NCBI RefSeq assembly: GCF_030232265.1
Contig: NZ_JASPJK010000002.1
Span: 186,001 to 250,000, forward strand
Origin: Corynebacterium sp. MSK041
GTDB lineage: Bacteria; Actinomycetota; Actinomycetes; Mycobacteriales; Mycobacteriaceae
Direction: 5' to 3'
Length of the DNA stretch: 64,000 nucleotides
The notes beneath the pieces were generated by a model that was given only the letters and a program-made list of their open reading frames with translations, was not told where the DNA came from and ran no database searches. Both the position numbers and the translations under genes were made by a program. This document shows, piece by piece, positions 43,510 to 50,535 of this stretch. The first letter of the stretch is position 1; every line of letters begins with the position of its first letter.

Positions 43510-43609
43510 TGTGTAAAAAATTACATTGCGACGGTAACTACCCAACGGCAGAAATCCTCTACCTGGCACTTCGGCTGAGCCAGTTTTTCGCCATGTAAAC
43601 CTTTACAAT
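43510..43609 (+). repeat. Copy 1 of a ~100-bp element with paired TGTAA/TTACA palindromes
   Basis: Left palindrome TGTAA-AAAA-TTACA (43512-43525) and right palindrome TGTAAA-CC-TTTACA (43594-43607) have centres 82 bp apart. The reverse complement of 58077-58176 aligns with this copy without gaps at about 60 of 100 positions, with the first 20 nt nearly identical and GGTAAC and ATGTAA blocks at the same offsets. It starts 58 nt after lutC. No protein is encoded. Identity unknown: MITE-like element, small RNA or paired operator are possible. Confidence 0.7.
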
Positions 43610-43655
43610 CACGTGACGAAAAAAGACGGGTTAGGTAGGGCGAGTTGAGGAAATA

Positions 43656-43700
43656 CAGATCGGCCCGCACCTTCCATGTGGAGGGGTGCGGGCCGATCTG
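43656..43700 (+). terminator. Perfect 16-bp hairpin downstream of lutABC
   Basis: A 16-nt arm beginning CAGATCGGCCCG at 43656 pairs perfectly with the arm ending CGATCTG at 43700, with a 13-nt loop. It is the likely end structure of the lut transcript, but the following CTGTCATTTT is only a weak T-tract, so a role in mRNA stability or bidirectional stopping is also possible. Confidence 0.55.
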
Positions 43701-43840
43701 CTGTCATTTTCCCGTGCCGCGCTTCTCACGCGCGCACCATTAACTATGGGGCATGAACCATGTAGAGCAATGATGAACAGGTGCCGGTTCCATCAGGGTT
43801 GTCTCCATGTTTCCTGGGAGCCGGAAAATCCCGTAGACGT

Positions 43841-43846
43841 TAGACT
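43841..43846 (+). promoter_or_regulatory. -10 box of the CPBP protease gene (leaderless)
   Basis: TAGACT, 7 nt before the ATG at 43854. Confidence 0.5.
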
Positions 43847-43853
43847 CAGCACA

Positions 43854-44552
43854 ATGAACACACCCCCTGCAAGTACCGACGCGCGCACCGATCCACTCAG
43901 CATTCGTCCGCAGCTCAAAGACATGCTCGTGGGCATCGCCGCGATTCTGGCTGTTTATGTGCTGCTGATCGGTTCCGCATTTGGCCTCAAGGATGTGGGC
44001 GGCGGCACCAGCATCAAGGTCCTCATGCCGGTGCTGATCGTGCTCTCCCTTGTCATCCCCGCCATCGCATTAGTCACCTACCTCAAGCGCCGTGGTCTTC
44101 CCCTCGGGTTCCGTCCGCTGGGCGCACGGGGTTGGCACCTGGTGTGGCAGGTCCCCGCGGCGATTGTGGGGGCGACGGTGTGTACGTCGATCGTCGGCAC
44201 GCTTTTTGGCATGGCACCGGGTGAACGGTCAGACACATATGGCGAGGGCACCGCGCTCGTTCTATTCACTCTGGGTGCATATCTGCTCATCGGCCCATTC
44301 CTGGAAGAGGTTGTCTTCCGCCGCCTCATCATGGGCTACCTGGACCGCCTCATGCCCGCGGCTGCCAGCGTGCTGCTCTCCTCACTTGTGTTCGGGCTCG
44401 CGCATATCGCGCCGGCTGCGATCATTTACACGTTCTTCGCTGGCCTTTCCTTCGCCCTGGTCACCCGGTGGCACCGCTCACTGTGGGCCGGCTTCATCCT
44501 GCATATGTGCACTAACGTGCTGGTGCAGATCATTGCGATGGCGGGACTCTAA
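43854..44552 (+). CDS. CPBP family intramembrane metalloprotease
   Basis: Integral membrane protein of 232 aa with about six or seven helices and the three CPBP (Abi/CAAX-like) motifs: EEVVFRR (the EExxxR motif), FGLAH (FxxxH) and HMCTN (HxxxN). Members cleave within membranes or serve in bacteriocin self-immunity and prenyl-protein processing; the substrate here is unknown. The start at 43854 is supported by the TANNNT box; the open frame further upstream crosses the lut hairpin and is not coding. The 3' end overlaps the convergent membrane protein gene by 23 bp. Confidence 0.88.
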   Translation: MNTPPASTDARTDPLSIRPQLKDMLVGIAAILAVYVLLIGSAFGLKDVGGGTSIKVLMPVLIVLSLVIPAIALVTYLKRRGLPLGFRPLGARGWHLVWQVPAAIVGATVCTSIVGTLFGMAPGERSDTYGEGTALVLFTLGAYLLIGPFLEEVVFRRLIMGYLDRLMPAAASVLLSSLVFGLAHIAPAAIIYTFFAGLSFALVTRWHRSLWAGFILHMCTNVLVQIIAMAGL

Positions 44553-44958
44553 CCGCGTTTTTGCTGGCCAACGCCATAAGAAAAGCAACGGCCACGACGA
44601 TGAGCCCCAGCGGGATCAAGAAGATAAAGAGGTTAATAATCGGCAGCGCCTGACCCGCCTGCACCTCTTCCCACGAGGCAAGCGCCGTCGAACCGAACCC
44701 GATAAACAACATCGCGCTGCCCACCAAGGCCGTAACCAAAACACCGGTGCCCACCGGCTCCCTGCGCGAGACCACGAAAAGGTACGTATCCAGGAAACCG
44801 ACCCACACGGTGGCCAGCGTCGCTCCCATCGCCATAGTCACCGCACTGATCGCCGACCAGTACTCCGGATCACCAATAACGCTGTTGAGCAACACCGTCA
44901 GCACCGGAATGCCTATCGCACCGGCGAGCAAGGTTCCAAGAATCGCTTGAGGTTTCAT
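44530..44958 (-). CDS. Small four-helix membrane protein, unknown function
   Basis: Protein of 142 aa starting MKPQAILGTLLAGAIG. Four hydrophobic segments are visible (about 5-25, 35-58, 70-90, 110-132), and a short tail ends VPPSQ. No family is recognised with confidence. The start at 44958 has TAGGCT 7 nt upstream, and a TTG two codons earlier is rejected. It is transcribed towards the protease gene and overlaps its end. Confidence 0.75.
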   Translation of the reverse strand: MKPQAILGTLLAGAIGIPVLTVLLNSVIGDPEYWSAISAVTMAMGATLATVWVGFLDTYLFVVSRREPVGTGVLVTALVGSAMLFIGFGSTALASWEEVQAGQALPIINLFIFLIPLGLIVVAVAFLMALASKNAVRVPPSQ

Positions 44959-44965
44959 GGGCAAA

Positions 44966-44971
44966 AGCCTA
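44966..44971 (-). promoter_or_regulatory. -10 box of the four-helix membrane protein gene (leaderless)
   Basis: TAGGCT on the minus strand, 7 nt before the ATG at 44958. Confidence 0.5.
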
Positions 44972-45062
44972 GCTGCATCCTTCTGTTCGCTCGTTTAGAT
45001 AACGAGACACAACTCACATTCCCCGTTACCCTCGTGGGCAAAGCCCAAATCTGGAGAGAATC

Positions 45063-45677
45063 ATGAAACCAGCTCCCTTTGCAGCCACGATCACCGTTCT
45101 TTTCACCTCCGCCACCCTGCTGAGCTCATGCACCCTAGGAGCTTTCGACGGTTCCTCTAGCCCCGCCGAATCAGACAGCGCCCAGGCTTCGGAGGACACA
45201 TCCAAGTCCGACACCAAGGGCACACAGCGCGCCAAAGAAGGCCGAATCTCCATCGAACTTCCCGACGGCTGGACCAAGAACCCCGACTTCAAGCCCACCA
45301 TGAACGGGTTCACCACATCATGGGCCAATGACCTGGACAACCCCACGGACATCGCCCGTATGAGCTCCAACCAAGGACAGGGTCCCACCGCCATGGCAAA
45401 CATGGGCCACTTCGAGGCGAACGCCCTGTTCAGCACCACACACGGCACCGACTTCGAACTCGGTGAATCCCGTGACCTCAAGATCAAAAACGCCGACGAA
45501 GCCAAACTGACCACCTGGACAACCAACGGCTCCAAAGGCGAGACCGTCAAAGACGCATGGGTATTCGTCTCCTCCGGCACCGGCGGCGCCGCCGGCCTCG
45601 AGATCACGGCCACCACATTGTCCGATAAGGAGATCGAGGAGATCATCGACTCAGTCGAATTCAACCCGGACGAATAA
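45063..45677 (+). CDS. Secreted lipoprotein, unknown function
   Basis: Protein of 204 aa with a lipoprotein signal peptide: a basic start MKPAPFAATI, a hydrophobic core and the lipobox LLSSC (cysteine at about 23). A linker rich in Ser, Glu and Asp (about 30-60) leads to a compact domain with ISIELPDGWTKNPDF and LEITATTLSDKEIEEIIDSV. This layout resembles LpqN/LpqT-like actinobacterial lipoproteins, but the match is not certain. GGAGAG precedes the ATG. Confidence 0.8.
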   Translation: MKPAPFAATITVLFTSATLLSSCTLGAFDGSSSPAESDSAQASEDTSKSDTKGTQRAKEGRISIELPDGWTKNPDFKPTMNGFTTSWANDLDNPTDIARMSSNQGQGPTAMANMGHFEANALFSTTHGTDFELGESRDLKIKNADEAKLTTWTTNGSKGETVKDAWVFVSSGTGGAAGLEITATTLSDKEIEEIIDSVEFNPDE

Positions 45678-45682
45678 GTCCG

Positions 45683-45713
45683 TAAAAAGACCAGATCCCT
45701 TCGCATCAGGGAT
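45683..45713 (-). terminator. Terminator of the DUF2335 gene
   Basis: ATCCCT (45695-45700) pairs with AGGGAT (45708-45713). On the minus strand the stem is followed by CTGGTCTTTTTAC. The stem is short. Confidence 0.5.
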
Positions 45714-45730
45714 GCCCGGACCCAACCGGG

Positions 45731-46321
45731 TTAGTCGATCTTGTCATCCTCTTCTTTACGGACGGTTCTAACGAACTTGCCAAGAAACTGCATTACAGGA
45801 GGCGCTAGGAATAATCCAGCGAGCAATTCCGAACCACCGCCGAAGTAAACAAGTAATGAAGCCCCGACAGACGCGACAAACATTCCAAAGCTCAGATATT
45901 GGCCACGCTTCAGTGCGTCTACATCGCCCTTAGCAAGCCATTCCTTCTCACGGTTTGACGCCGCAATACTTTGCTCCGCCATTTGCATCGCACGGTCAGC
46001 GAAAGTCGGATCAACCTGGTTATAGGCTTCGAGAGTATCTGGCGATGGTGCTGGAGCGGCCCACATGTACGAACTAGCTACTACTTGCCGTTTTAGTTCG
46101 CTAACAAACTCAGCATCGATTACTTCGTCGAGAGAGCTTTCTGGATACTGTCGTCCAGCGCGCTGAATGTCGTTTTCCAACCGTTGTAAATGGTCAGCCG
46201 GGGATCGTTCCCCTCCATGCGCGCTTTCGTCCGCAGCGGACGCGGATTGGTCTCCATCAGGTCCACTCCCCGGCGACGTGCTCGAACCGTGGCGTTCCTC
46301 ATCTTGAGAGTCATAGCCCAT
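45731..46321 (-). CDS. DUF2335-like membrane protein
   Basis: Protein of 196 aa. The first ~55 residues are polar and low in complexity (Ser, Gly, Glu, Asp). A helical region with FADRAMQMAEQSIAASNREK matches the DUF2335 pattern, followed by two hydrophobic helices (YLSFGMFVASVGASLLVYF and a second near LLAGLFLAPPVMQFLG). The function is unknown. GAAAGGAAGAAGG sets the ATG at 46321. Its codon usage is less GC-biased than its neighbours and it lies beside a tRNA gene, both signs of possible acquisition by transfer. Confidence 0.75.
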   Translation of the reverse strand: MGYDSQDEERHGSSTSPGSGPDGDQSASAADESAHGGERSPADHLQRLENDIQRAGRQYPESSLDEVIDAEFVSELKRQVVASSYMWAAPAPSPDTLEAYNQVDPTFADRAMQMAEQSIAASNREKEWLAKGDVDALKRGQYLSFGMFVASVGASLLVYFGGGSELLAGLFLAPPVMQFLGKFVRTVRKEEDDKID

Positions 46322-46420
46322 GCACCTTCTTCCTTTCGGTAGCCAGATCCGCTGGATGTTGTTTCCTTGTGCCATTCAACCACAAAATCAGTTCCTTCAT
46401 TACAGCACATCCGACTGACC

Positions 46421-46468
46421 TAAAAACCACAACCGGCGCCTTGGAAAATAAAAACCATGACGCCGGTT
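46421..46468 (-). terminator. Probable terminator after tRNA-Arg
   Basis: AACCGGCG (46431-46438) pairs with CGCCGGTT (46461-46468) across a 22-nt AT-rich loop. On the minus strand the stem is followed by GTGGTTTTTAGG. Confidence 0.5.
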
Positions 46469-46469
46469 T

Positions 46470-46517
46470 GTCAACGATGTCGCAACTCATAGTGTCAACT
46501 ATGACGCGACTCATGAC
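46470..46517. repeat. Tandem 24-bp imperfect repeat beside tRNA-Arg
   Basis: GTCAACGATGTCGCAACTCA (from 46470) is followed by GTCAACTATGACGCGACTCA (from 46494), a period of 24 with 3 differences across these 20 nt. It ends just before the 3' end of the tRNA gene. Confidence 0.6.
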
Positions 46518-46521
46518 AACG

Positions 46522-46595
46522 CGTCCCCGACAGGATTCGAACCTGCGACCTTCGGTACCGGAAACCGATGCTCTAATCCACTGAGCTACGGAGAC
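46522..46595 (-). tRNA. tRNA-Arg (anticodon CCG)
   Basis: A 74-nt cloverleaf on the minus strand. The 7-bp acceptor stem is GTCTCCG with CGGGGAC, the D arm contains GCTCAGTGGATTAGAGC, the anticodon arm is TCGGT-TTCCGGT-ACCGA with CCG at positions 34-36, and the T arm contains GGTTCGAATCC. CCA is not encoded. It reads the CGG arginine codon. Confidence 0.95.
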
Positions 46596-46700
46596 AGTCA
46601 AACTGTGCAGCGTACCGCACATGCTGTGACAGCGCTCCCTAATCTAGCACTCCCCTATTGGCACCTGACAAACCGGCCCGCTGAAGAAAATTCACAAATA

Positions 46701-46732
46701 TTGTTGACATGTCACCGTCTTGCTCTTACTAT
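46701..46732 (+). promoter_or_regulatory. yceI promoter with overlapping RosR-type operator
   Basis: TTGACA (46704-46709) and TACTAT (46727-46732) are separated by exactly 17 bp, close to the sigma-A consensus. TTGTTGACATGTCACCGT (46701-46718) overlaps the -35 box and fits the first half of the C. glutamicum RosR site as I recall it (TTGTTGAYRYRTCAACWA), with a degenerate second half. The rosR-like gene is convergent to yceI. Confidence 0.7.
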
Positions 46733-46792
46733 TGAAAACAGCCCCGTTGGGGACACGTCAACATCTTTAGGAAAATGATTTAAGGAGTCACC

Positions 46793-47335
46793 ATGACCAA
46801 CACTCTGACCGGTACCTACGACCTTGACACCACCCACTCCACCGTTGGATTCACCGTGCGCCACGCCATGGTGACCAAGGTCCGCGGTAACTTCAACGAC
46901 TTCCAGGCAACCCTGACCGTGAACCAGGAGAACCCGGCAAAGAGCAAGGTGGAGGCGACGGTGGAGACGGGTTCCGTCGATACGCGTAACGCTGACCGTG
47001 ATGCACACCTGCGCAACGAGGACTTCTTCGACACCGACAACCACCCGCAGATGACCTTTGTGTCCACCGCGTTCGACGTCGACGCATCCGGCAACGGCAC
47101 CGTCACCGGTGACCTGACCATTAAGGGCACGACCAAGTCCGTCACCCTAGACGTGGAGACCTTCGGCACGGAGGTTGACCCTTACGGCAACACTCGCGTT
47201 GGTTTTGAGGCACGCACCACCATTAACCGCAAGGACTTCGGCATCGACTTCGAGGCACCGCTGAACTCCGGCGGCGCACTGGTTGGTGAGAAGATCGCCA
47301 TCGAGATCGACGGCTCCGGCATCAAGCGCGCTTAG
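46793..47335 (+). CDS. YceI family polyisoprenoid-binding-like protein
   Basis: Lipocalin-like beta-barrel protein of 180 aa. Seen: the start GTYDLDTTHSTVGFTVRHAM, VDTRNADRDAHLRNEDFFD, MTFVSTAF, GDLTIKGTTKSVTLDVE and the C-terminal INRKDFGIDF. No signal peptide, so cytoplasmic. Family members bind a polyisoprenoid chain; the physiological role is unclear. AAGGAG precedes the ATG, with a leader of about 55 nt. The regulator next door suggests oxidative or MarR-type control. Confidence 0.93.
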   Translation: MTNTLTGTYDLDTTHSTVGFTVRHAMVTKVRGNFNDFQATLTVNQENPAKSKVEATVETGSVDTRNADRDAHLRNEDFFDTDNHPQMTFVSTAFDVDASGNGTVTGDLTIKGTTKSVTLDVETFGTEVDPYGNTRVGFEARTTINRKDFGIDFEAPLNSGGALVGEKIAIEIDGSGIKRA

Positions 47336-47817
47336 TTAGCGGTGGGGGCATCCGCATCGTCATTGGCGTCAACAGCCAGGATGCCCTCAAAGAACCGTGA
47401 GATCGCGGGAATATCGGCGGGGGCCAAGTGGTCAAAGACCGCGCGGCGCACCGTCTCAACATGGTCAGGCGCAGCCTGCTCCAGGTGAGTCATCCCCCTA
47501 TCGGTGAGGCACACCATCACGCCCCGGGCATCGCCCGGGCTTTTTTCTTTGGACACCAAACCGCGGCGCTCCATGCGCGTGATCTGGTGGGACGTGCGGG
47601 ACCGGTCCCAGCCAAGCTCCGCGCAGACTTCACGCAGGCGCAAGCGCCGGTCCTCGGCTTCGGACAACGTAACCAACACTGCAAATTCCGGGCTGGAGAG
47701 ATCCGCGCTTTCATTCAATGCGGTATCCACTACCTGGTCGAGTGTGCGGCCGGCTGCCAGAAGCAACCGCCAGAACGCCTGCTCTTCATCGCTGAGCCAG
47801 CGGGGTTCGGCTGTCAT
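47332..47817 (-). CDS. MarR-family regulator, RosR-like
   Basis: Winged-helix repressor of 161 aa. The recognition region is VCAELGWDRSRTSHQITRME, the wing contains SPGDARGVMVCLTDRG, and terminal helices form the dimer interface. Two cysteines at about 65 and 103 could sense oxidants, as in C. glutamicum RosR, a hydrogen-peroxide-sensitive MarR regulator that lies beside a YceI gene there too. The 3' end overlaps yceI by 4 bp. TAGTCT lies 8 nt before the ATG (leaderless). Confidence 0.88.
   Translation of the reverse strand: MTAEPRWLSDEEQAFWRLLLAAGRTLDQVVDTALNESADLSSPEFAVLVTLSEAEDRRLRLREVCAELGWDRSRTSHQITRMERRGLVSKEKSPGDARGVMVCLTDRGMTHLEQAAPDHVETVRRAVFDHLAPADIPAISRFFEGILAVDANDDADAPTAN
47523..47547 (+). 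terminator. Intrinsic terminator of yceI inside the rosR coding sequence
   Basis: CCCGGGC (47523-47529), loop ATC, GCCCGGG (47533-47539), then CTTTTTTCTTT. It faces the + strand, about 190 nt past the yceI stop, within the wing-coding part of the convergent regulator gene. Confidence 0.75.
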
Positions 47818-47825
47818 ACTGGCCT

Positions 47826-47831
47826 AGACTA
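47826..47831 (-). promoter_or_regulatory. -10 box of the rosR-like gene (leaderless)
   Basis: TAGTCT on the minus strand, 8 nt before the ATG at 47817. Confidence 0.5.
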
Positions 47832-47868
47832 GCCAACCCTCAGATCGCCGCGCGAATCCACCCGCGAA

Positions 47869-50535
47869 TTACCGCCGGCTCTTCAGCTCCTGGATCGAAG
47901 CACTCTTGGCCGCGGAAACACGGTCGAAGCGTTGCGGGAAACAGGTCAGCACAAACACCTGGGAGCGTGTACCCACTTGCGTGAACAATGCGTTCATCAA
48001 CTCCAGGCGCGTGGGGTCCGTGGCCCCCAAGGCATCATCGACGACCACTGGCATCGCATCCGGTGAATTCCCCGCCACCATGTCCGCGATGGCAAATCGA
48101 GTGAGCAGCGCCATCTGCTCCTTTGCGCCACCGGAAAGCTGGTTCATATCCACCGTCGTGCCGTCGAGCGTGCGGGCGGTGACCTGCAGCGACTCATCCA
48201 GGGTGAACTCGGTACCCGGGCCAAAGACGCGCGACGCGTAGCGCTGCAATGCCTGAGCAAACGGTGCCGCATACTTCGCACGCGCCGCATCGCGGTGCGC
48301 GACAAGGGTTCCATGGAGCAGCTTGACGGCAGCGGCTTGGCGGCGCAGCCTGTCGCACCGTACTCGTGCTGCCTCCAACGCGGCTTCTGCCTTGTCAAGG
48401 GCCTCTGCTTCGCCTTCCGCACTGGTCACGCGGAAGCCGAGCTCCAGCTTGCGGTCACGGGCAGCGTCATAGCGCCGGCTGAGGTTGGCTACTCGGTTGG
48501 CAGCGCCCTCGCGGAGGCTTTCTGCCTGCTCCGGATCAACGTCTGCAACCTGGGCGGTGAGTTCCTCGACAACTGCCTGCGCTTCCTTTTCAGCGAGCGC
48601 CGCTTCTTCGGCGGCAGTGGCCAAGTCCGCATCACTGATCTTCTCCCGTGCGGCATCGAGTTCAGCCTGGGCAGCATCACGGATTGCAGTGTGGTTGGCC
48701 ACGCGCGCTTCAATATCCGCGAGCTTCGCCGCATCGGGCTGGGCAGCCAGCTGAGCCAGTTCCACTTCGAGAACATGCGCTGCTTCGCTCGCGTCTTTCT
48801 CCGTAGCGCGTGCAGCTTCCAGCGCGGCATCGGCATCCTCAACGCTGAGGATGACACCGTCATTGCCGGCAGCGTCCTCGGAGGACACTCCCGCAAGTTC
48901 ACGCAGGCGCACCAATTCTTGGCGCAGTTCCTCCGGCTCCTTACCGCGAAGGATGTCAGCTCGACGAGCACGGTAGGCGGCAAGGGTGGCGGTGGTGTCC
49001 CTGTGCTCGTCGCGAAGCTTCCTTGCTTCCTCCAACGACTCACAGCCAGCGGCTTGCAGTGCACGCCCAAGTTCAGCTTCAGCATCCTCCACCGCATGGG
49101 ACGCATTGCTGGTGCCGGGGGCAGCCCGGTAGGTCAACGTCACATCACCGATGGTCAGCTGGACACCGTCATGCAGGGCGAGGGACATCGCCTCATCCCC
49201 GACTCCCACCTCTTCCCCATCAACGGTGACCGTGGACGCGGTGGTGGCGGTGAGGTCTAGGCGGGCGGCCGCGGCATCGAGCAGCCGGCGTTGCAGTGCC
49301 ACGTTTTGGGTAGCGCTTTCGATCGCGCGGACATCATCATCCGTCACGGGACGCGCGGGCAGGGCTGCCACGAGATCCGCGATCTCCTTGTCTACCCGGT
49401 CAAGCTCATCAACCTGATCCTCGACATCACCAATCCGCTCGTGCGCGATGGCAAGCTCGCGGGCGCGCTCCTTATCCGCAGTGGCCTGACGCGCAGCAAC
49501 CAGTGCTTCACGGGCATCGGCGTGGGCAGTCTTCTTCTCCGCCACTCGCTCGTTTTCCGCCTCGGCCTTCTGCCGCGCGGGTTCCACCAAAGCAGCCAGT
49601 TCCGTCAGTTCCGTTGCTGCTGCTTCTGCGCGCTCCGTCAACGTCGTGCGGTATTTCTGGTCCGCTTCGGCGCGTTCACGGTCCGTGGTGGCACGCGTGG
49701 CCTTGTCTTTCGCCTCAGTGAGCTTGCCGGCAACTTCACGCGCCTGGGCAGCTTCGGCTTCGCGCTGTTCGAGTTCCTTCTCCGCGTCGGGCAGTTCGGC
49801 TGCGATGGTGCGCATCTCCTGCTCACTGCGCGCGTACTCATCCACGTCATCCTCATAGGCAGCCTTGCGTGCCGCGGATTCGCGCACGGTTTCTTCCGCG
49901 GCAGCCACCGCGGCATCAGCGTCCTTGAGGTTCTGTTTCTCCGCACCGGACTTCGGGGAGAAGAACTTCTCGTACTCCTTCTGCACTTTTTGCATCAGGC
50001 CCGAATCCTCAAGCATGTCCGCCCCTGCGGCTGAGCCAGCATCCGTGCCGGTCTGCTCCAGAGCGCGGGTGAAGGACGGAATGCCAGCGGCTTCAATGAC
50101 GTCGGTGAAGGAGCCTTGGCGCATAAACAACGCGCTAAAAAGCTGCTCATCCACATGCTCTTCGAGGATCTCCCGCAGACGGTTGTGGGCCTGCTCCCCC
50201 GTCAACTCCTCACGCTTGGGCGCTGTGATCCTCAGCTCTGTTTTGCCCTTGGCTCCCTTAGCAAAGCTCTTGTGCACAGTGAATGTGTACGGCCCCACCG
50301 TCGCCCCGAGTTCTACTGACGGCGTTTCATCGCGCCCAATAGGGTTGAGCGCCCGGATATTCGCCGCGGTGGACGTATGCTTCGCGGTGAGCACCGCATC
50401 GAGCGCTTCGAGGATCGTAGACTTTCCGGCCTCATTATCACCGTGGATGAGAATCACACCGGTGTCCGGCACGTCCGTCAGGGCAAGGTGCTCCACGCCA
50501 CGAACGTTGTCAATGACCAGGTTGTGGATGCGCAT
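47869..50535 (-). CDS. SMC-like AAA ATPase, SbcC/YhaN-like
   Basis: Protein of 888 aa. The N-terminal ATPase half has Walker A in HGDNEAGKSTILEALDAV; long coiled coils rich in Ala, Glu and Arg run from about 190 to 430 and 510 to 740; the C-terminal half has the signature QLSGGAKEQMALL and Walker B in MPVVVDDALGATD. No CxxC zinc hook is seen between the coils, so it is closer to YhaN than to true SbcC. It likely acts with the phosphoesterase gene it overlaps (TAATG) in DNA end processing. Confidence 0.88.
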   Translation of the reverse strand: MRIHNLVIDNVRGVEHLALTDVPDTGVILIHGDNEAGKSTILEALDAVLTAKHTSTAANIRALNPIGRDETPSVELGATVGPYTFTVHKSFAKGAKGKTELRITAPKREELTGEQAHNRLREILEEHVDEQLFSALFMRQGSFTDVIEAAGIPSFTRALEQTGTDAGSAAGADMLEDSGLMQKVQKEYEKFFSPKSGAEKQNLKDADAAVAAAEETVRESAARKAAYEDDVDEYARSEQEMRTIAAELPDAEKELEQREAEAAQAREVAGKLTEAKDKATRATTDRERAEADQKYRTTLTERAEAAATELTELAALVEPARQKAEAENERVAEKKTAHADAREALVAARQATADKERARELAIAHERIGDVEDQVDELDRVDKEIADLVAALPARPVTDDDVRAIESATQNVALQRRLLDAAAARLDLTATTASTVTVDGEEVGVGDEAMSLALHDGVQLTIGDVTLTYRAAPGTSNASHAVEDAEAELGRALQAAGCESLEEARKLRDEHRDTTATLAAYRARRADILRGKEPEELRQELVRLRELAGVSSEDAAGNDGVILSVEDADAALEAARATEKDASEAAHVLEVELAQLAAQPDAAKLADIEARVANHTAIRDAAQAELDAAREKISDADLATAAEEAALAEKEAQAVVEELTAQVADVDPEQAESLREGAANRVANLSRRYDAARDRKLELGFRVTSAEGEAEALDKAEAALEAARVRCDRLRRQAAAVKLLHGTLVAHRDAARAKYAAPFAQALQRYASRVFGPGTEFTLDESLQVTARTLDGTTVDMNQLSGGAKEQMALLTRFAIADMVAGNSPDAMPVVVDDALGATDPTRLELMNALFTQVGTRSQVFVLTCFPQRFDRVSAAKSASIQELKSRR

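Noticed and set aside
44530..44552. Overlap of the CPBP protease and membrane protein genes as a sign of a wrong call
   Set aside because: Both have good starts with TANNNT boxes and clear helices; a 23-bp tail-to-tail overlap is normal.
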